NCBI RefSeq assembly: GCF_000485595.1
Contig: NW_014577209.1
Location: 144,128 to 167,239 of the forward strand
Reading direction: 5' to 3'
From: Priapulus caudatus
Taxonomy: Eukaryota; Priapulida; Priapulimorpha; Priapulimorphida; Priapulidae
Length of the DNA: 23,112 nt
Made by a program: the position numbers and the translations under genes. The notes under the pieces are model-generated. The model made no database searches, had not been told where the DNA came from, and saw only the letters and a program-made list of their open reading frames with translations. Numbering within the stretch: position 1 is the first letter of the stretch; each line of letters starts with the position of its first letter. This document shows, piece by piece, positions 9,188 through 18,949 of the stretch.

Positions 9188-10031
9188 CTCTCGGGCGATG
9201 ATCGAATTATAATCAGAAAATACGATTCGATTATAGTCTCAAAATTCGATCATCGATTCATGAAAACAAATAATCATATATCAAGAATACAAAACACATG
9301 TGCGGGCATAAGCACTAGGTTTAACATGCAGTCGTAAACATCAGGTATCAGACATGAAGCTAACAATATGGTTTAACTTTATCAGGCTTAACATATCTTA
9401 ACATAGTTCTCGTCTCAATTGGGCAGAGCTTGCGTACTAGTGTACTTCATAGACATGGACAATTGGACAGACTGTCTCTTGTTTGGGTTTGGACACTCTC
9501 TCTGCTCTTTCACCAACATGATGTCTATCCGTAGATGGTAGATTCTACTCGCTTTTTCGTGCGTATTGTTTGCTTTACTATGGGTCGTGTTTCGGATTTT
9601 GAGGATATTTGCCATGCAGGACACTTAACTTTCGGCTTTACGCAGCCCCTATCTACTCATTAGAACACAACAACTTACTTACTATCAATCAAAGAACACA
9701 CTGTCTTGATCATTGTTATGTTAAAAACCTTCTTAATGTTTCTAATAAAGGCATTTTTAAACTGTCCATTTATCTTTTTAAATTCACATTAAAATACTGG
9801 TATAATGGAACAAACAAGATATATCATACAGCACCTTCACAGCAGTTAATACATGATCATATCTAACACATGATAATATTAGATCATGCCTATGTCATAA
9901 TTGTATACCTAATCAGTAAGATAAAATAAATCTATGCTATATTACGCGATTACCGATATAATCGATTATTGATGCGGTTCAAGGGAAACCGATAATGCCG
10001 ATTATGAAAATTTCCAGCCCGATTCCACATC
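9188..10031 (+). mobile_element. Repeat family C, copy 2 (DNA-transposon-like)
   Basis: This second copy has the same orientation as 6461-7430 and begins about 7 bp after the right GATGTTAG of the preceding element. Its left end, with GCGATGATCG and CGATTCGATTATA, and its right end, with CGATTATTGATG, GCCGATTATGAAAATTTCCAGCCC and ATTCC, parallel copy 1. The 85-codon plus frame (9609-9866) crosses the best-conserved part but is not conserved as a frame in copy 1, which argues against coding. No flanking duplication was found. Confidence 0.5.
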
Positions 10032-10560
10032 ACTCACCATGTTGCATAACAATGGACATAGCGCTATGTAGGCCAGAAATGATCACTTACAGCTTACTTT
10101 AAAAATTAAGTAGTCAACAAGACAGGTTGGGTTGTTATATTATCGATTTATCAGTTGCCCAGCTGCGGTACTATTGCTATTTCGCCTGAACGTATTACTT
10201 TCAAGCAACCTACTATGTTCTTTGAAAATTGGGCAGTGAAATAGGTTTGCCTTCTGCAGGCGCTTAAATTTACTTGCACTCTTTCTTTTACGTCATCAGA
10301 GCTCTTTTTTGATTTTGCTAATGCAAAAAAGAGGCTCTCTGTAATTTTTTTTTAGCGGGAGGCTATTTAGGCTTGGCCACGAGCTACTTTTTCATAGCAT
10401 GATTTTGTTAAAATTTCATAATTTTGATGGCACTGAAACTCTAAAGATCATAGTCATGCTTCATCAGCATTCAGTGCGACCAAGCCACCACGTATAAGAC
10501 TATCCAGTGTTAAAGAAATCGTGCACGAAATTACAATTCGAATCACGTTTTTTTGGGCTC
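10032..10560. other. Unique AT-rich DNA with one long A/T hairpin
   Basis: No gene was recognised. AGAGCTCTTTTTT (10298-10310) and AAAAAAGAGGCTCT (10325-10338) are inverted copies apart from one extra G, separated by 14 nt. Confidence 0.5.
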
Positions 10561-10639
10561 CCCTCTCCTTCCTCACTCTCAGTTCCCCCTCCGTTCTTCT
10601 CTCTCTCTCTTCTCGCTCGCTTTCTCATCTCTCTCCCTA
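10561..10639. repeat. CT-rich polypyrimidine tract
   Basis: Imperfect CT/CCT run with a short perfect CTCTCTCTCT core. Confidence 0.8.
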
Positions 10640-10857
10640 GATCTCAATGGCAGGCCCCCCGGTTGGGGCATCGCGCTGATCACGATCGCATGCGGGACGA
10701 GCTAACATAACTGAACCATTGTATCAAGATCAAACAATTTCGGCAGCCTAAGGGAAATATCGGAGTCAGTCTAATAGACATAGCGGGGATTTCTGTCCGT
10801 TCTGTTTCTGCCAGTCCGTCCCAGCAGCGTCGACCGTAAATTGAGTGTGCGAACCCC

Positions 10858-11975
10858 CTGCTGCTGCTCTGTGCTGCTGCTGCTGCTGCGGCTGGCTGGG
10901 TGGCGCGGCTGGCTGTCTGGTGGTGGCGGTTTGCTGTTGCTGCTAGTGTGTGTGGTTGGTGCTGGCTGTGCTCTGCCGGGCGGGGCGGTATGGTGGTGTG
11001 GTGATGCGCGCGCTGGTGCGCTGCGCTGGCTGCGGGCTGATAGTGGGGTGGTGTGTGGCTGCTTGCGGTCTGCTGCTGCGTCGCTGCTCTTGGCTACTCT
11101 CCTCCTGCTCCTCACTTCCCTCTGGTTCTGCTGGCTGCCAGGGCTGCTGCTGCTAACTTTTTTACTGCTCCTTCCTCGTCCTGCTGTCTGCTGGTGCTAG
11201 CTGCTGCGTTGGTGTGTGGTGCTGCTGTTGGCTGGGGCGGCTGCTGCGCTGTGCGCTGCTCTGTGTGCCGTGGTGGAGAACGCTGCGTCTGGTCTGCTGC
11301 TGCTACTGAGCTCCCTCCTCACATCCCAGTCCTGCTGGCTCGCATGGTCGGCTGCAGTGGGTGGTGTGGTGCTGGACATGCTGGGTGCTCGATACCTGCT
11401 ACTCTCCTCTCCCTCCTCCTCCCCCTCCTGTGCTGCTGCGATGCGCTGCTGGCGTGTTGGTGTGTGCTCTGCTGCTGCTGTTGCTGCCTGCTAGCTGGTC
11501 AGTAGGTGGTGCTGCTAGCTGCTGCTGGTGCTGCTTCTGCTATTGCTCCTCCCCTGCTGCCTCTGCGGTGCTGCTGCGGTGGTGGATGGTCTTCTGTTGT
11601 GGTGGTGGTAAGAATGCTGCGATCCGCTGCTCGCTGCTGCTCGGTGGTGTGGGCGTTATGGTGTGTAGGTCTTGCTGCTCGCATGCTGGCTGCTGTCGGA
11701 ATGTGTAGTGATCCTGCTGGTCGTGTGCGTGGTGGCTGCTGCTACACTTGTAGAACTACTTTGCTGCTCTGCCACGCCCAGTGCGCCGTGCTTGTGCTGC
11801 TGCTGCTCGCTGCTGGTGTGGTGGGTCGTAGGTGTGCCGCTGTAGGGTACAAACGGAAATGATCTGCGCCATTGCTGTTGCTGGCAGGCTGATTGCCACT
11901 GTGTTAGTTTGCTGTTGCGCTGCTCTGTGCGATGGTGGGGGGTGGTGCCGGCCATGCGGTTGCTGCGTGTTGTCA
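10858..11975. repeat. 1.1-kb A-depleted CTG/TGC-rich tract
   Basis: The plus strand is dominated by CTG, TGG and GTG triplets with occasional CCT-rich blocks (about 11097-11122, 11310-11325, 11400-11430) and almost no adenine. I count 12 A in the 360 bases 10861-11220. Perfect CTG/TGC runs are short (up to about 5 triplets), so this is a highly interrupted tract. Because A-containing stops are rare, several frames of 100-150 codons stay open on both strands. Their Leu/Cys/Ala/Gly or Ser/Thr/Pro/His composition comes from the repeat, and I do not call them genes. Confidence 0.85.
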
Positions 11976-12119
11976 CAAGCGCACACGAGTGGAATTACAC
12001 AGCGGTGCTCCGCGCACGGAATGCTGATTACGTTGCCGAGAGATACGCCTTACAAGCGAAAAGAATTCTGTCGAAAACGGAATCGTCCTAATGTGTGTGT
12101 GCGTGCGTTCTGTACTGAG

Positions 12120-12535
12120 GTCAGGAATTGGTAAATGGGTTAGTCATACAATGGTGGAATCACTTCCCCCGCAAAATATGCTACACATTAGAGGACATAG
12201 TGGACATGGCAAACCCACCAAGAGCTTGCATGTCAGCAAATTCACAAAGTAGGGATTATTGGTTCCACAGTAAGCCACAAAGTAATGGACATATATTGAA
12301 CATACAGTGGAAATACACCGTAACGTTGGTAAACATTATAAGCCGCACAGTAGTGCAGACGGATGGCCATTGTAAACTAGACAGATTAATTAACTCCGAT
12401 ACAACGGTAACCAATACTCCGATTTACCAATACTCCAATATACCGATAACTCCGGTAACCAATACAACAATGGACAATTTTATACACGATAATTTATACA
12501 ATGGTGATGCACGGTAGACTAAACACATCGCGGAT
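12120..12535. repeat. Degenerate short-period repeat-like tract
   Basis: From about 12395 to 12475 near-copies of ACCAATACTCCGAT and CCGATAACTCCGGTAACCAATA recur. From 12160 to 12330 related GGACAT, CACAGTGG and CACAAAGTA motifs recur at irregular spacing. The 129-codon frame that spans it is made of these motifs and is not supported as a gene. Confidence 0.4.
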
Positions 12536-12760
12536 AATAAATATATATAATAATATATATAATAGTATAGATATAATATAAAAGGTAGATATATACCAAG
12601 GAGTAGATAATAATGTCCCTATTCCCTATTAGGGCTATAGCTCCTATAATCCTTACTTATCTACTCCTGATATTATATACATATATAAATATATAATAAT
12701 ATATTATATATTATAGGTCCGCTTCTTTCTTATATATACAATAGTATATATTATATATAA
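12536..12760. repeat. AT-rich (TA)n DNA with a central hairpin
   Basis: Dense TATA/ATAT imperfect repeats flank a perfect 11-bp inverted repeat GGAGTAGATAA (12600-12610) and TTATCTACTCC (12657-12667), with a 46-nt loop that holds CCCTATT direct repeats and an internal CCCTATTAGGG-type palindrome. The AT-rich flanks could extend the stem. It may be a remnant small inverted-repeat element or a secondary-structure hotspot. Confidence 0.65.
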
Positions 12761-12828
12761 GAAAAAAGAGAAAACGGGGTAGGGAGTGAGGCGGGCGAAC
12801 GAGCTAGCGGATAGAGCGAGGGACGAGC

Positions 12829-12850
12829 GAGAGAAGATAGAGAGAAGGAG

Positions 12851-12897
<47 letters not shown>

Positions 12898-12898
12898 T
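12829..12898. repeat. (GA)n microsatellite
   Basis: AGAG run with few interruptions. The Leu/Ser-rich minus-strand frames here are artefacts of it. Confidence 0.9.
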
Positions 12899-13128
12899 AA
12901 GATGAGAGGAGAGCATACCCCTTGATCCGAATCAAAGCAGATAAAGAAGCCTCCCTATTGCTGCTCTTCGATGGAATGTATGTTACATCGCGTGGTGCAT
13001 GATGACGATCTGTAAGTAACAATGAACCAGAATGTGCATTCCTTTATGACTGATAATGTATGAGTTATCAATAGCTATTAATGCAATAATGTCATAGTGT
13101 TTGATGTGATTTCACAGTTAATGCGTGT

Positions 13129-13384
13129 TGTACACACCACACGCGCACGCACGCGCCACACAGCGCCAGCGCACTCCACGCACCACACGGTCGCCACGGC
13201 CACGGCACGCACCACCACGCACCACGCAACTGCACGCACGCACGCACGCGTTCCCACGCGCGCACACACGACCACAACGACAAAATACACACACACACAC
13301 CGCTTTGTGGACTAGTGTGTGGGCAACACCACACACACAACACTACACACACACACACACATCATCACACACACACAAACAACC
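13129..13384. repeat. CA/CACG-rich tract
   Basis: Imperfect CAC, ACGC and (CA)n units on the plus strand. Overlapping frames on both strands are Thr/His/Arg-rich or Cys/Val/Arg-rich low complexity. Confidence 0.85.
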
Positions 13385-13670
13385 GTTGCATCGACACCGC
13401 GTACTGCTCGCAATCTCCGTTAATCGGTTGCTATGACCGCGTACGTAGTACATACAGACCTTGACCCCATCACTGAAAGACTTCCATCCTAGCCTCTCCC
13501 ACGAAACCGCCAGTCATAAATGATATATTTGTTAAGTATGTCCGAGTCAATGTAAAAGAAACCTAAAAGTCCAAGCAGGCTGTATATGGTGGGACTCCAG
13601 TTAATGAACAGCTGTGTCAGGAGACAGCGTGCTGTCGCTCACACTTCATCCTCGCGTACATACGAGGCGC
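13385..13670. other. Unique spacer
   Basis: No gene, RNA or repeat was recognised. Confidence 0.5.
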
Positions 13671-13712
13671 TAGCTATATATATAATATATACTAATATAT
13701 AATACTGTTCGC
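13671..13712. repeat. (TA)n patch
   Basis: Short imperfect TATA run. Confidence 0.7.
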
Positions 13713-13905
13713 GTGTATAGCTTTTTTAAATAATACTTCCGATCATTATTCCGATATCAAAGAGGGCGGGGAGCTCGCACCACCGTATGCGTTACGTCTG
13801 TCGACAAGCCGCTGACAGGCGATAGTGAGTGTGTTGTCAACGGTCCTTAATCGGATTCGTTTTCTTCCAGCCGATCGATCCCCCACCCAGCAATTACAGA
13901 ACCGC

Positions 13906-14122
13906 ACTCGCTCGCTCTCTCTCCTCTCTCTACATCTCTCCACTCTCATCTCTCATCTCCCGCATCTCTCCTCTCTCTATATATATATATAATATAATAT
14001 ATAATTATCATATAATATATATATATATATATAATATATTTCATTGTGGTGGTGTGTGTTGTGTGTGTGTGTGTGTGTGTGTGTGTGGCGTGCGGACGTC
14101 GAGGCGTGTGTGTGTGTGTGCT
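13906..14122. repeat. Compound CT / TA / GT microsatellite
   Basis: CT-rich (about 13906-13978) passes directly into (TA)n-type DNA (13978-14040) and then GT-rich DNA (14047-14122). Three motif types abutting within 220 bp is typical of compound microsatellites. Confidence 0.9.
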
Positions 14123-14175
14123 CGGCTGTGACGAGAAGTTGTCAGATAGCGACGGACGGATATATTAACCTGCAG

Positions 14176-14351
14176 ACGAATTAGCAAATCGTCTGGCTGA
14201 ATTAAGCGATAATTCGTCATTATGCTCAAGAATATCAAGCGTCCATTCATCTTCTATATCTGGTCCGCGCCGACATCTACCTTCGAACATTCATTCCACT
14301 TTCAAGCCAGTACGAATGACTCTCGCTGGTCACACTAGGAATCGCCAGCAG
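14176..14351 (+). CDS. Candidate internal exon, unknown protein
   Basis: A stop-free frame of 58 full codons plus two bases runs from a TGCAG acceptor (14171-14175) to a CAG/GTAAGG donor (GT at 14352-14353). Completed with a G from the previous exon it reads DELANRLAELSDNSS, a short helix-like start, then a Ser-rich basic stretch with HLPSNIHSTFKPVRMT and ends in RNRQQ. It would enter at phase 1 and leave at phase 0. Supporting points are the donor match, open frame and non-repetitive protein-like composition, although it lies between microsatellites. Against it, the polypyrimidine tract before the acceptor is poor and an in-frame stop lies three codons upstream, so it depends on that acceptor. 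I recognise no family. Confidence 0.3.
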
Positions 14352-14670
14352 GTAAGGGGCACTGCGGCAAACACTACAATGACCTAAAGGGTGTATACAG
14401 TAATCGATTCTTCCTGAACTTCCCGATTTATTAAATCAACCGCGCTAGGCTGCGCGTGTTAATATTCACTCCGAATTATCAAAAACCGTTAATCTACAAA
14501 AAAAGCCGCCCCTGAACGAAATTGACGACCGACTGCATAAAAGGCGCGGCTAATCAAGGCCGGAGGCGAGGCAAGTCCCTCCCTGTGAATTGCGCAAGTC
14601 TCCTAAGGCGGCCGCGACTGAGTGGAAAACCGCCGCAACTCCTCAGCGTCTCGCAAGGAAACGATGATTA
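14352..14670. other. Unique sequence after candidate donor
   Basis: No further exon was recognised. A TATA-like CATAAAAGG lies near 14535 without other promoter motifs. Confidence 0.45.
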
Positions 14671-15843
14671 ACGAAGGCCGGCATCGAGCTGCTGCGCAGC
14701 ATCCTAGGGTCATGGCGCTGCCGCTGAACGCCAGCCACACACCACGCAGACATCAACACGCATCACGCCAGCACGGTGTCGCACGCACACGCACAACGCA
14801 CACGCACACGCACAACGTACACGCACAGCAACACCGCACAACGCACACGCAACACGTACACCCAACACACACTACGCACACGCACACGCACACAGCACAA
14901 CTACACCACACCACATCACACACACACACAAACACACCATGCACACACACCACACGCACACAACACATAACACACACATACACACAACATACACACAACA
15001 CACACACACACAACTGACACCACAACGACGCACACACAGCATGCACGCATGCAACGCACACATGCACCGCACGCACACACACACACAACACACACACATC
15101 ACACACACACAGGGCACACCCACACGAAAGCCCGGCAAGTCCGAAAGCTGCTCGCAGCATCCCTAGGTCATGCGGCTGCGCTGAAGCCAGCCACACGCAC
15201 GCAGACATGCACACGCACACGCACGACGCGCACAGCACACGCACACCACACGCCCACCCACATTCCGACGCCCACACACACATCACCCCACAACCACAAC
15301 GCGCAACGCACACGCGCACGCACAGGTACGGTTCTCCACACCGCGCACGCGCACGCACACGCACACGCAACACGCACACCACAGCACAACGCACAGCGCA
15401 AACAAACGCACACGTACAACGCACACCACACACACACACACACATATCACACACATGCAACACACACACCACACGCCCACACACACATATCACACACATA
15501 CACACACACATACACACATACACACACACACACAACACCACACAAGCATCACGCATCACGCACCCACAGGGAACGGACGCACACACACACACACAGCACA
15601 CCACACACAACATGCACCACACACATCACGCCACGCACACGCCACACACACACACACATCACACAACACAACACACACACACCACACACACACTCACACA
15701 CACACACACACACCATGCACACACACACACACACACAACACACACACACACACACACACCACACACCATGCACACACACACACACACACACACACACCAC
15801 ATCACTACACCACTACACACACACCACACACCACGACACACAT
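14671..15843. repeat. 1.2-kb CA/CACG-rich tract built on a 455-bp tandem duplication
   Basis: A non-repetitive anchor of about 90 bp occurs twice: from 14671 and from 15124. Both read ACGAARGCCGGCA-like, then AGCTGCT, CGCAGCAT, CCTAGG/CCTAGGG, GTCATG, GCTG and CTGAA, then GCCAGCCACAC and CACGCAGACAT. The offset is 453-458 bp, so the first unit is anchor plus about 360 bp of CA-rich DNA. From 15440 on, the tract becomes purer (CA)n. All frames (up to 289 codons) are His/Thr or Cys/Val low complexity and are not genes. Confidence 0.8.
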
Positions 15844-16040
15844 CCTATTCACCGCAGCTATAACTAGCGGGATTCTCTGCTCCACAAGCATTAACCCGTT
15901 GGCCGTCCACGTCTGCAAAACTCCCGCGCTCTAGAGTGAAATAGTATATCCGACGGAATTACAGAATATTGTCGGGCTTGCTGTGTTTAACACCACACAG
16001 TGGTTAAGGTAACAAACGCACGTACCTGGCGCGTGGTGTT
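15844..16040. other. Unique spacer between CA-rich and GT-rich tracts
   Basis: No gene recognised. Confidence 0.5.
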
Positions 16041-16050
16041 TACGTGTTGT

Positions 16051-16081
<31 letters not shown>

Positions 16082-16255
16082 TTGTGTGTGTGATGTAGTG
16101 TGGGCTGTGGTGCTGTTGTGTGTGGTTGTGTTGGTGTGTTAGTGATGTGGTTGAGCGTGCGGCGTGGCGTGTGTGTGGTTGTGTGTGTGTCGTGTGTGTG
16201 TGTTGCGGTGTCGTGTGTTGTGAGTGTGTTGCGTACGTACTGTGTGTGTATGAGC
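16041..16255. repeat. GT-rich tract
   Basis: (GT)n with interruptions. It has opposite strand polarity to the CA tract ending at 15843, so the two are inverted complements in motif. Confidence 0.85.
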
Positions 16256-16398
16256 AAGAGGAGCTTGTGCGTACCAGGTGTTCGTATGAGTATAGCCGAA
16301 TGTTCGTGAAGCATCCTCTTTATATCGTTTTATCTCTCAAATTTGGGTAACGCTTATGATGAATTCGATCCTGAGAATTGGCTGCGTTAGTTACTGAG

Positions 16399-16431
16399 CT
16401 CTCTCTCTCTCTCTCCACTCTCTTTCTCTCT

Positions 16432-16500
<69 letters not shown>
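16399..16500. repeat. (CT)n microsatellite
   Basis: CT repeat, perfect for roughly the last 65 bp. Confidence 0.95.
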
Positions 16501-16504
<4 letters not shown>

Positions 16505-16995
16505 TGCTCCACTATTTCGCGTGCTCGCCTATTATCTTTGATTTATTCTTGACTAATCCTATGCACGGCAACGACTTACATACGCTGCTCTAACACAGCG
16601 GCGAGCAGCTCTCTGATGAAAGACGAGTTGTGCGTTCAGGCCTGAAATTACAGAGCATAAATTCCTCGCAATCTTAACAGGCTCGCAACCGTGCATTGCA
16701 GCGGAGAACGAAGAAGGCTTCTTTCTCGAGAAGAACAGAGCTGAGATTTCACGCTCTTCTTGCAGCTCGCTTTCAGCGCTGCTTTCTAATTACTTAAGAG
16801 GAGGCGCGTTTTTTCGCTCTTTCTCTCTCTCTCTCTCTCTCTGGGCGTTCGACCGGCATCAGTTGCGGTTGCGTTGCGCGGCAGTGCATTAGGAAATTAG
16901 CGCTTACAAACTTTACCTTCACAATAGAGCGCTGGTATACACGCGCATCGGTGTGAAAGAGGGCGAGACCATTGCTAAAAACGCGCGGTATAACA
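16501..16995. other. Unique sequence with a short CT run
   Basis: No gene was recognised. A (CT)n run lies at about 16819-16842. A good-looking acceptor, CTCTTCTTGCAG, ends near 16766 but all three downstream frames close quickly or lack a donor. Confidence 0.45.
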
Positions 16996-17276
16996 CGCAC
17001 ATACACAGGCACACACGCACCCACGCACCCACGCACCCACGCACACAGACACAGGCACACGCGAGTGCATACACGCACGCACACACAGAAACACACGCGC
17101 GCACACACAGACACACGCGCGCGCACGCATGCACGCGCAGACGCCCACATACAGACACACACGCACATACAGACACGCACACACACAGGCGCGCGCATGC
17201 ACGCACGCGCACACGCCCACATATACAGACACACACGCACATACAAACACGCACGCACGCACGCACGCACGTACGT
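16996..17276. repeat. CA/ACGC-rich tract
   Basis: CACACG, CAGACAC and ACGC units on the plus strand. The 105-200 codon frames that cross it are low complexity and not called. Confidence 0.9.
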
Positions 17277-17492
17277 GACCGCACGAAGCCACACTTTATG
17301 CTATATCTACTACTCCCGCTATACCGCACTGGATCATTATACCGCGCGACAAAAATAGAGTAGTGTTTTGACTCGGCGTTTTCTGTTGTGATTGCGAGCG
17401 GGCATGGGCCTGGCACCGATCCTACACGCTGTGGCCGGCTCGACAGCAGGCCCAGCACAGCGATGTTGTCAAGACCGCATAGGCTTCTGCAG

Positions 17493-17652
17493 AGTCTCAC
17501 GCGCGTATGTCCGGTGTTCATTAGTCTATGAGAGCCTCACGCACGAGACAGCCAGCAGCTCTGCCCCCGCGAGGCCGACTGCTGATCTAAACTCAAAATC
17601 AACTTCTATAAATAGTGACGAAAACCGAAGCGAAGACGCCAAAGACGTGTAA
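17493..17652 (+). CDS. Candidate last coding exon, unknown protein
   Basis: An open frame runs from a stop at 17389-17391 to TAA at 17650-17652. The end of this frame looks protein-like: [14 protein letters not shown], then a Pro/Thr stretch and a Ser/Asn/Asp/Glu-rich acidic tail ending EDAKDV. A CTTCTGCAG acceptor is placed at 17484-17492, and another possible one, GTTCATTAG, at 17516-17524. AATAAA (17657-17662) begins four bases after the stop codon, which would make an unusually short 3' UTR. Neither acceptor gives phase 0, so it cannot join directly to the 14176-14351 exon without another exon between. No domain is recognised. Confidence 0.28.
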
Positions 17653-17656
17653 CCTC

Positions 17657-17662
17657 AATAAA
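17657..17662 (+). terminator. Possible polyadenylation signal
   Basis: AATAAA lies immediately after the TAA of the candidate last exon. The hexamer alone is weak evidence. Its position is what makes it worth noting. Confidence 0.25.
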
Positions 17663-17996
17663 ATGATCCTTCCATAAGAGGTTGATAGTTAAACAGATCA
17701 TGCCAACCTAATTGATTTCTAAGTTCTGTTTACGTGAGGGCTATGTATTGGCCATATTTTAAATAGTTGTTTATTTGGTTTGGTATATTGAATAACAAGT
17801 TACATGCACCCAGTAAACGAAGTAGGCAGGTCATGACTAGTTAATGCTGCCGCCCGGTCTCTAAATATTTGTAGCATCTGTCCGGCGCAGACAGCACTCG
17901 TAAATCATTAATTATCTATGGGAAGACATTGCATATTATTTGAGAGGAAGATAGAAAACAGAGCAGGATAGAGACACAAAGAAAGATGTAGAGGGT

Positions 17997-18000
<4 letters not shown>
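17663..18000. other. AT-rich unique sequence
   Basis: No gene was seen. A homeodomain-type CATTAATTATC motif lies at about 17907-17917. Confidence 0.5.
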
Positions 18001-18033
<33 letters not shown>

Positions 18034-18056
18034 GGGGAAGAGAAGAGGGAGAGAGA
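18001..18056. repeat. (GA)n microsatellite
   Basis: Perfect GA run for about 30 bp, then GGGGGAAGAGA-type purine-rich DNA. Confidence 0.9.
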
Positions 18057-18740
18057 ATGAGGAGAGCTATCATCATGGGTGCGGTCGCATTCGTTTAAAA
18101 AAAAAAGAAATTTTCCGAAATTTCAAACGAAAAATCCATTATAAACGGATAAGAAAGCATCACGCGTAATCTCGTGCAAAATTAAGCAATATTGGAAGGC
18201 GCGCGCACAGTGCCTCGTTGCCGCCCGCAATGCTGCATCGTTCGTAATCGTTTGAACCCGCCTTTGTCGCAAGAGGAAATCGGTTTATATGGCGGTCTAC
18301 GTTACTTCGCGTCGTCTTACGTGTTACAAGATAAAGGCACGCAAACCGGCTCTAACACAGTCTACATCGATCATGTGGAAGCATAGCTGCTCACTGCAGA
18401 ACGAACAGATCGCGTGCGGTGCGCCCTTTGTGCAATTACACGCGATTCTATCGGAAAGTTAAAATATATCGTTTTTATCCTATATGGTATCGCCCAAACA
18501 ATCGAAGCCCTGAAAAGCTGCGTCTTGGCAATTTAAAACTATTTGGTTACGGGACGGGTCCCGTCTATCCCACGAGCAAGAAAATATGCGTCGGCGAGGA
18601 TATGTGGAATTGCATAGGAAGCGGAACAGGAAGTCAGCCGCGAACCGCGCTAGGGAAATCCGGCTCGTAGCATCCGCATTACGAAGACTTCAAAGAAATC
18701 GTTGTTGAGGGAAGCCACACTGAATCGAAAACACGTTTCC

Positions 18741-18742
<2 letters not shown>
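18057..18742. other. Unique sequence with an unrecognised open frame
   Basis: A plus frame stays open from about 18356 to the TAG at 18668-18670 (about 105 codons). It is Tyr/Arg/Gly-rich (RFYRKVKIYRFYP, GYGTGPVYPTSKK). No domain, signal peptide or membrane segment is apparent and no good donor ends it. It is a weak coding candidate only. Confidence 0.3.
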
Positions 18743-18812
<70 letters not shown>

Positions 18813-18868
18813 CGAGAGCGAGAGGAGGAGGAGCAGGAGAGAGAGATTGTGTGTGTGTGTGGGGGGGG
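18743..18868. repeat. (GA)n then (GT)n microsatellite
   Basis: Perfect (AG)n from 18743 to 18808, then purine-rich GAG/AGG units, then a GT run (about 18848-18861) and a G run (to 18868). Confidence 0.95.
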
Positions 18869-18949
18869 CATAGTGCGAGCGTTGCCATAGACGTGACTGC
18901 ACACTGAATATGAATCAGATTAAACGCTATAATCTCGCAATCGTTTCCT

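Noticed and set aside
9188-10031. Terminal inverted repeat and 8-bp duplication for repeat family C
   Set aside because: The outer ends are only loosely inverted and the flanking octamers do not match.
10841-11986. Frames of 100-150 codons on both strands
   Set aside because: The tract is almost free of A on one strand, so stop codons are rare by composition. Products are Leu/Cys/Ala or Ser/Thr/His repeats.
14671-15843. CRISPR-like direct repeats
   Set aside because: There is no regular repeat-spacer pattern; the repeats are microsatellite DNA in a eukaryotic context.
14753-15867. Very long open frames (289 codons minus, 272 codons plus)
   Set aside because: They are Cys/Val or Thr/His low complexity from the CA-rich tract, open on both strands at once, with no domain or codon-like structure.
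16794-17521. 166- and 200-codon minus frames
   Set aside because: The central part is Cys/Val/Arg low complexity from the CA/ACGC tract; the ends match no family.
18101-18125. Heat-shock-element-like GAA/TTC alternation
   Set aside because: The spacing between GAA and TTC blocks is 3 and 1 instead of the required 2.
18240-18270. tRNA B-box-like GGGTTCAAAC on the minus strand
   Set aside because: It does not complete the GGTTCRANNCC consensus, and no A-box or cloverleaf could be built around it.
18356-18670. 105-codon Tyr/Arg/Gly-rich plus frame
   Set aside because: No domain, no convincing splice donor or start context; a frame of this length is not rare by chance here.
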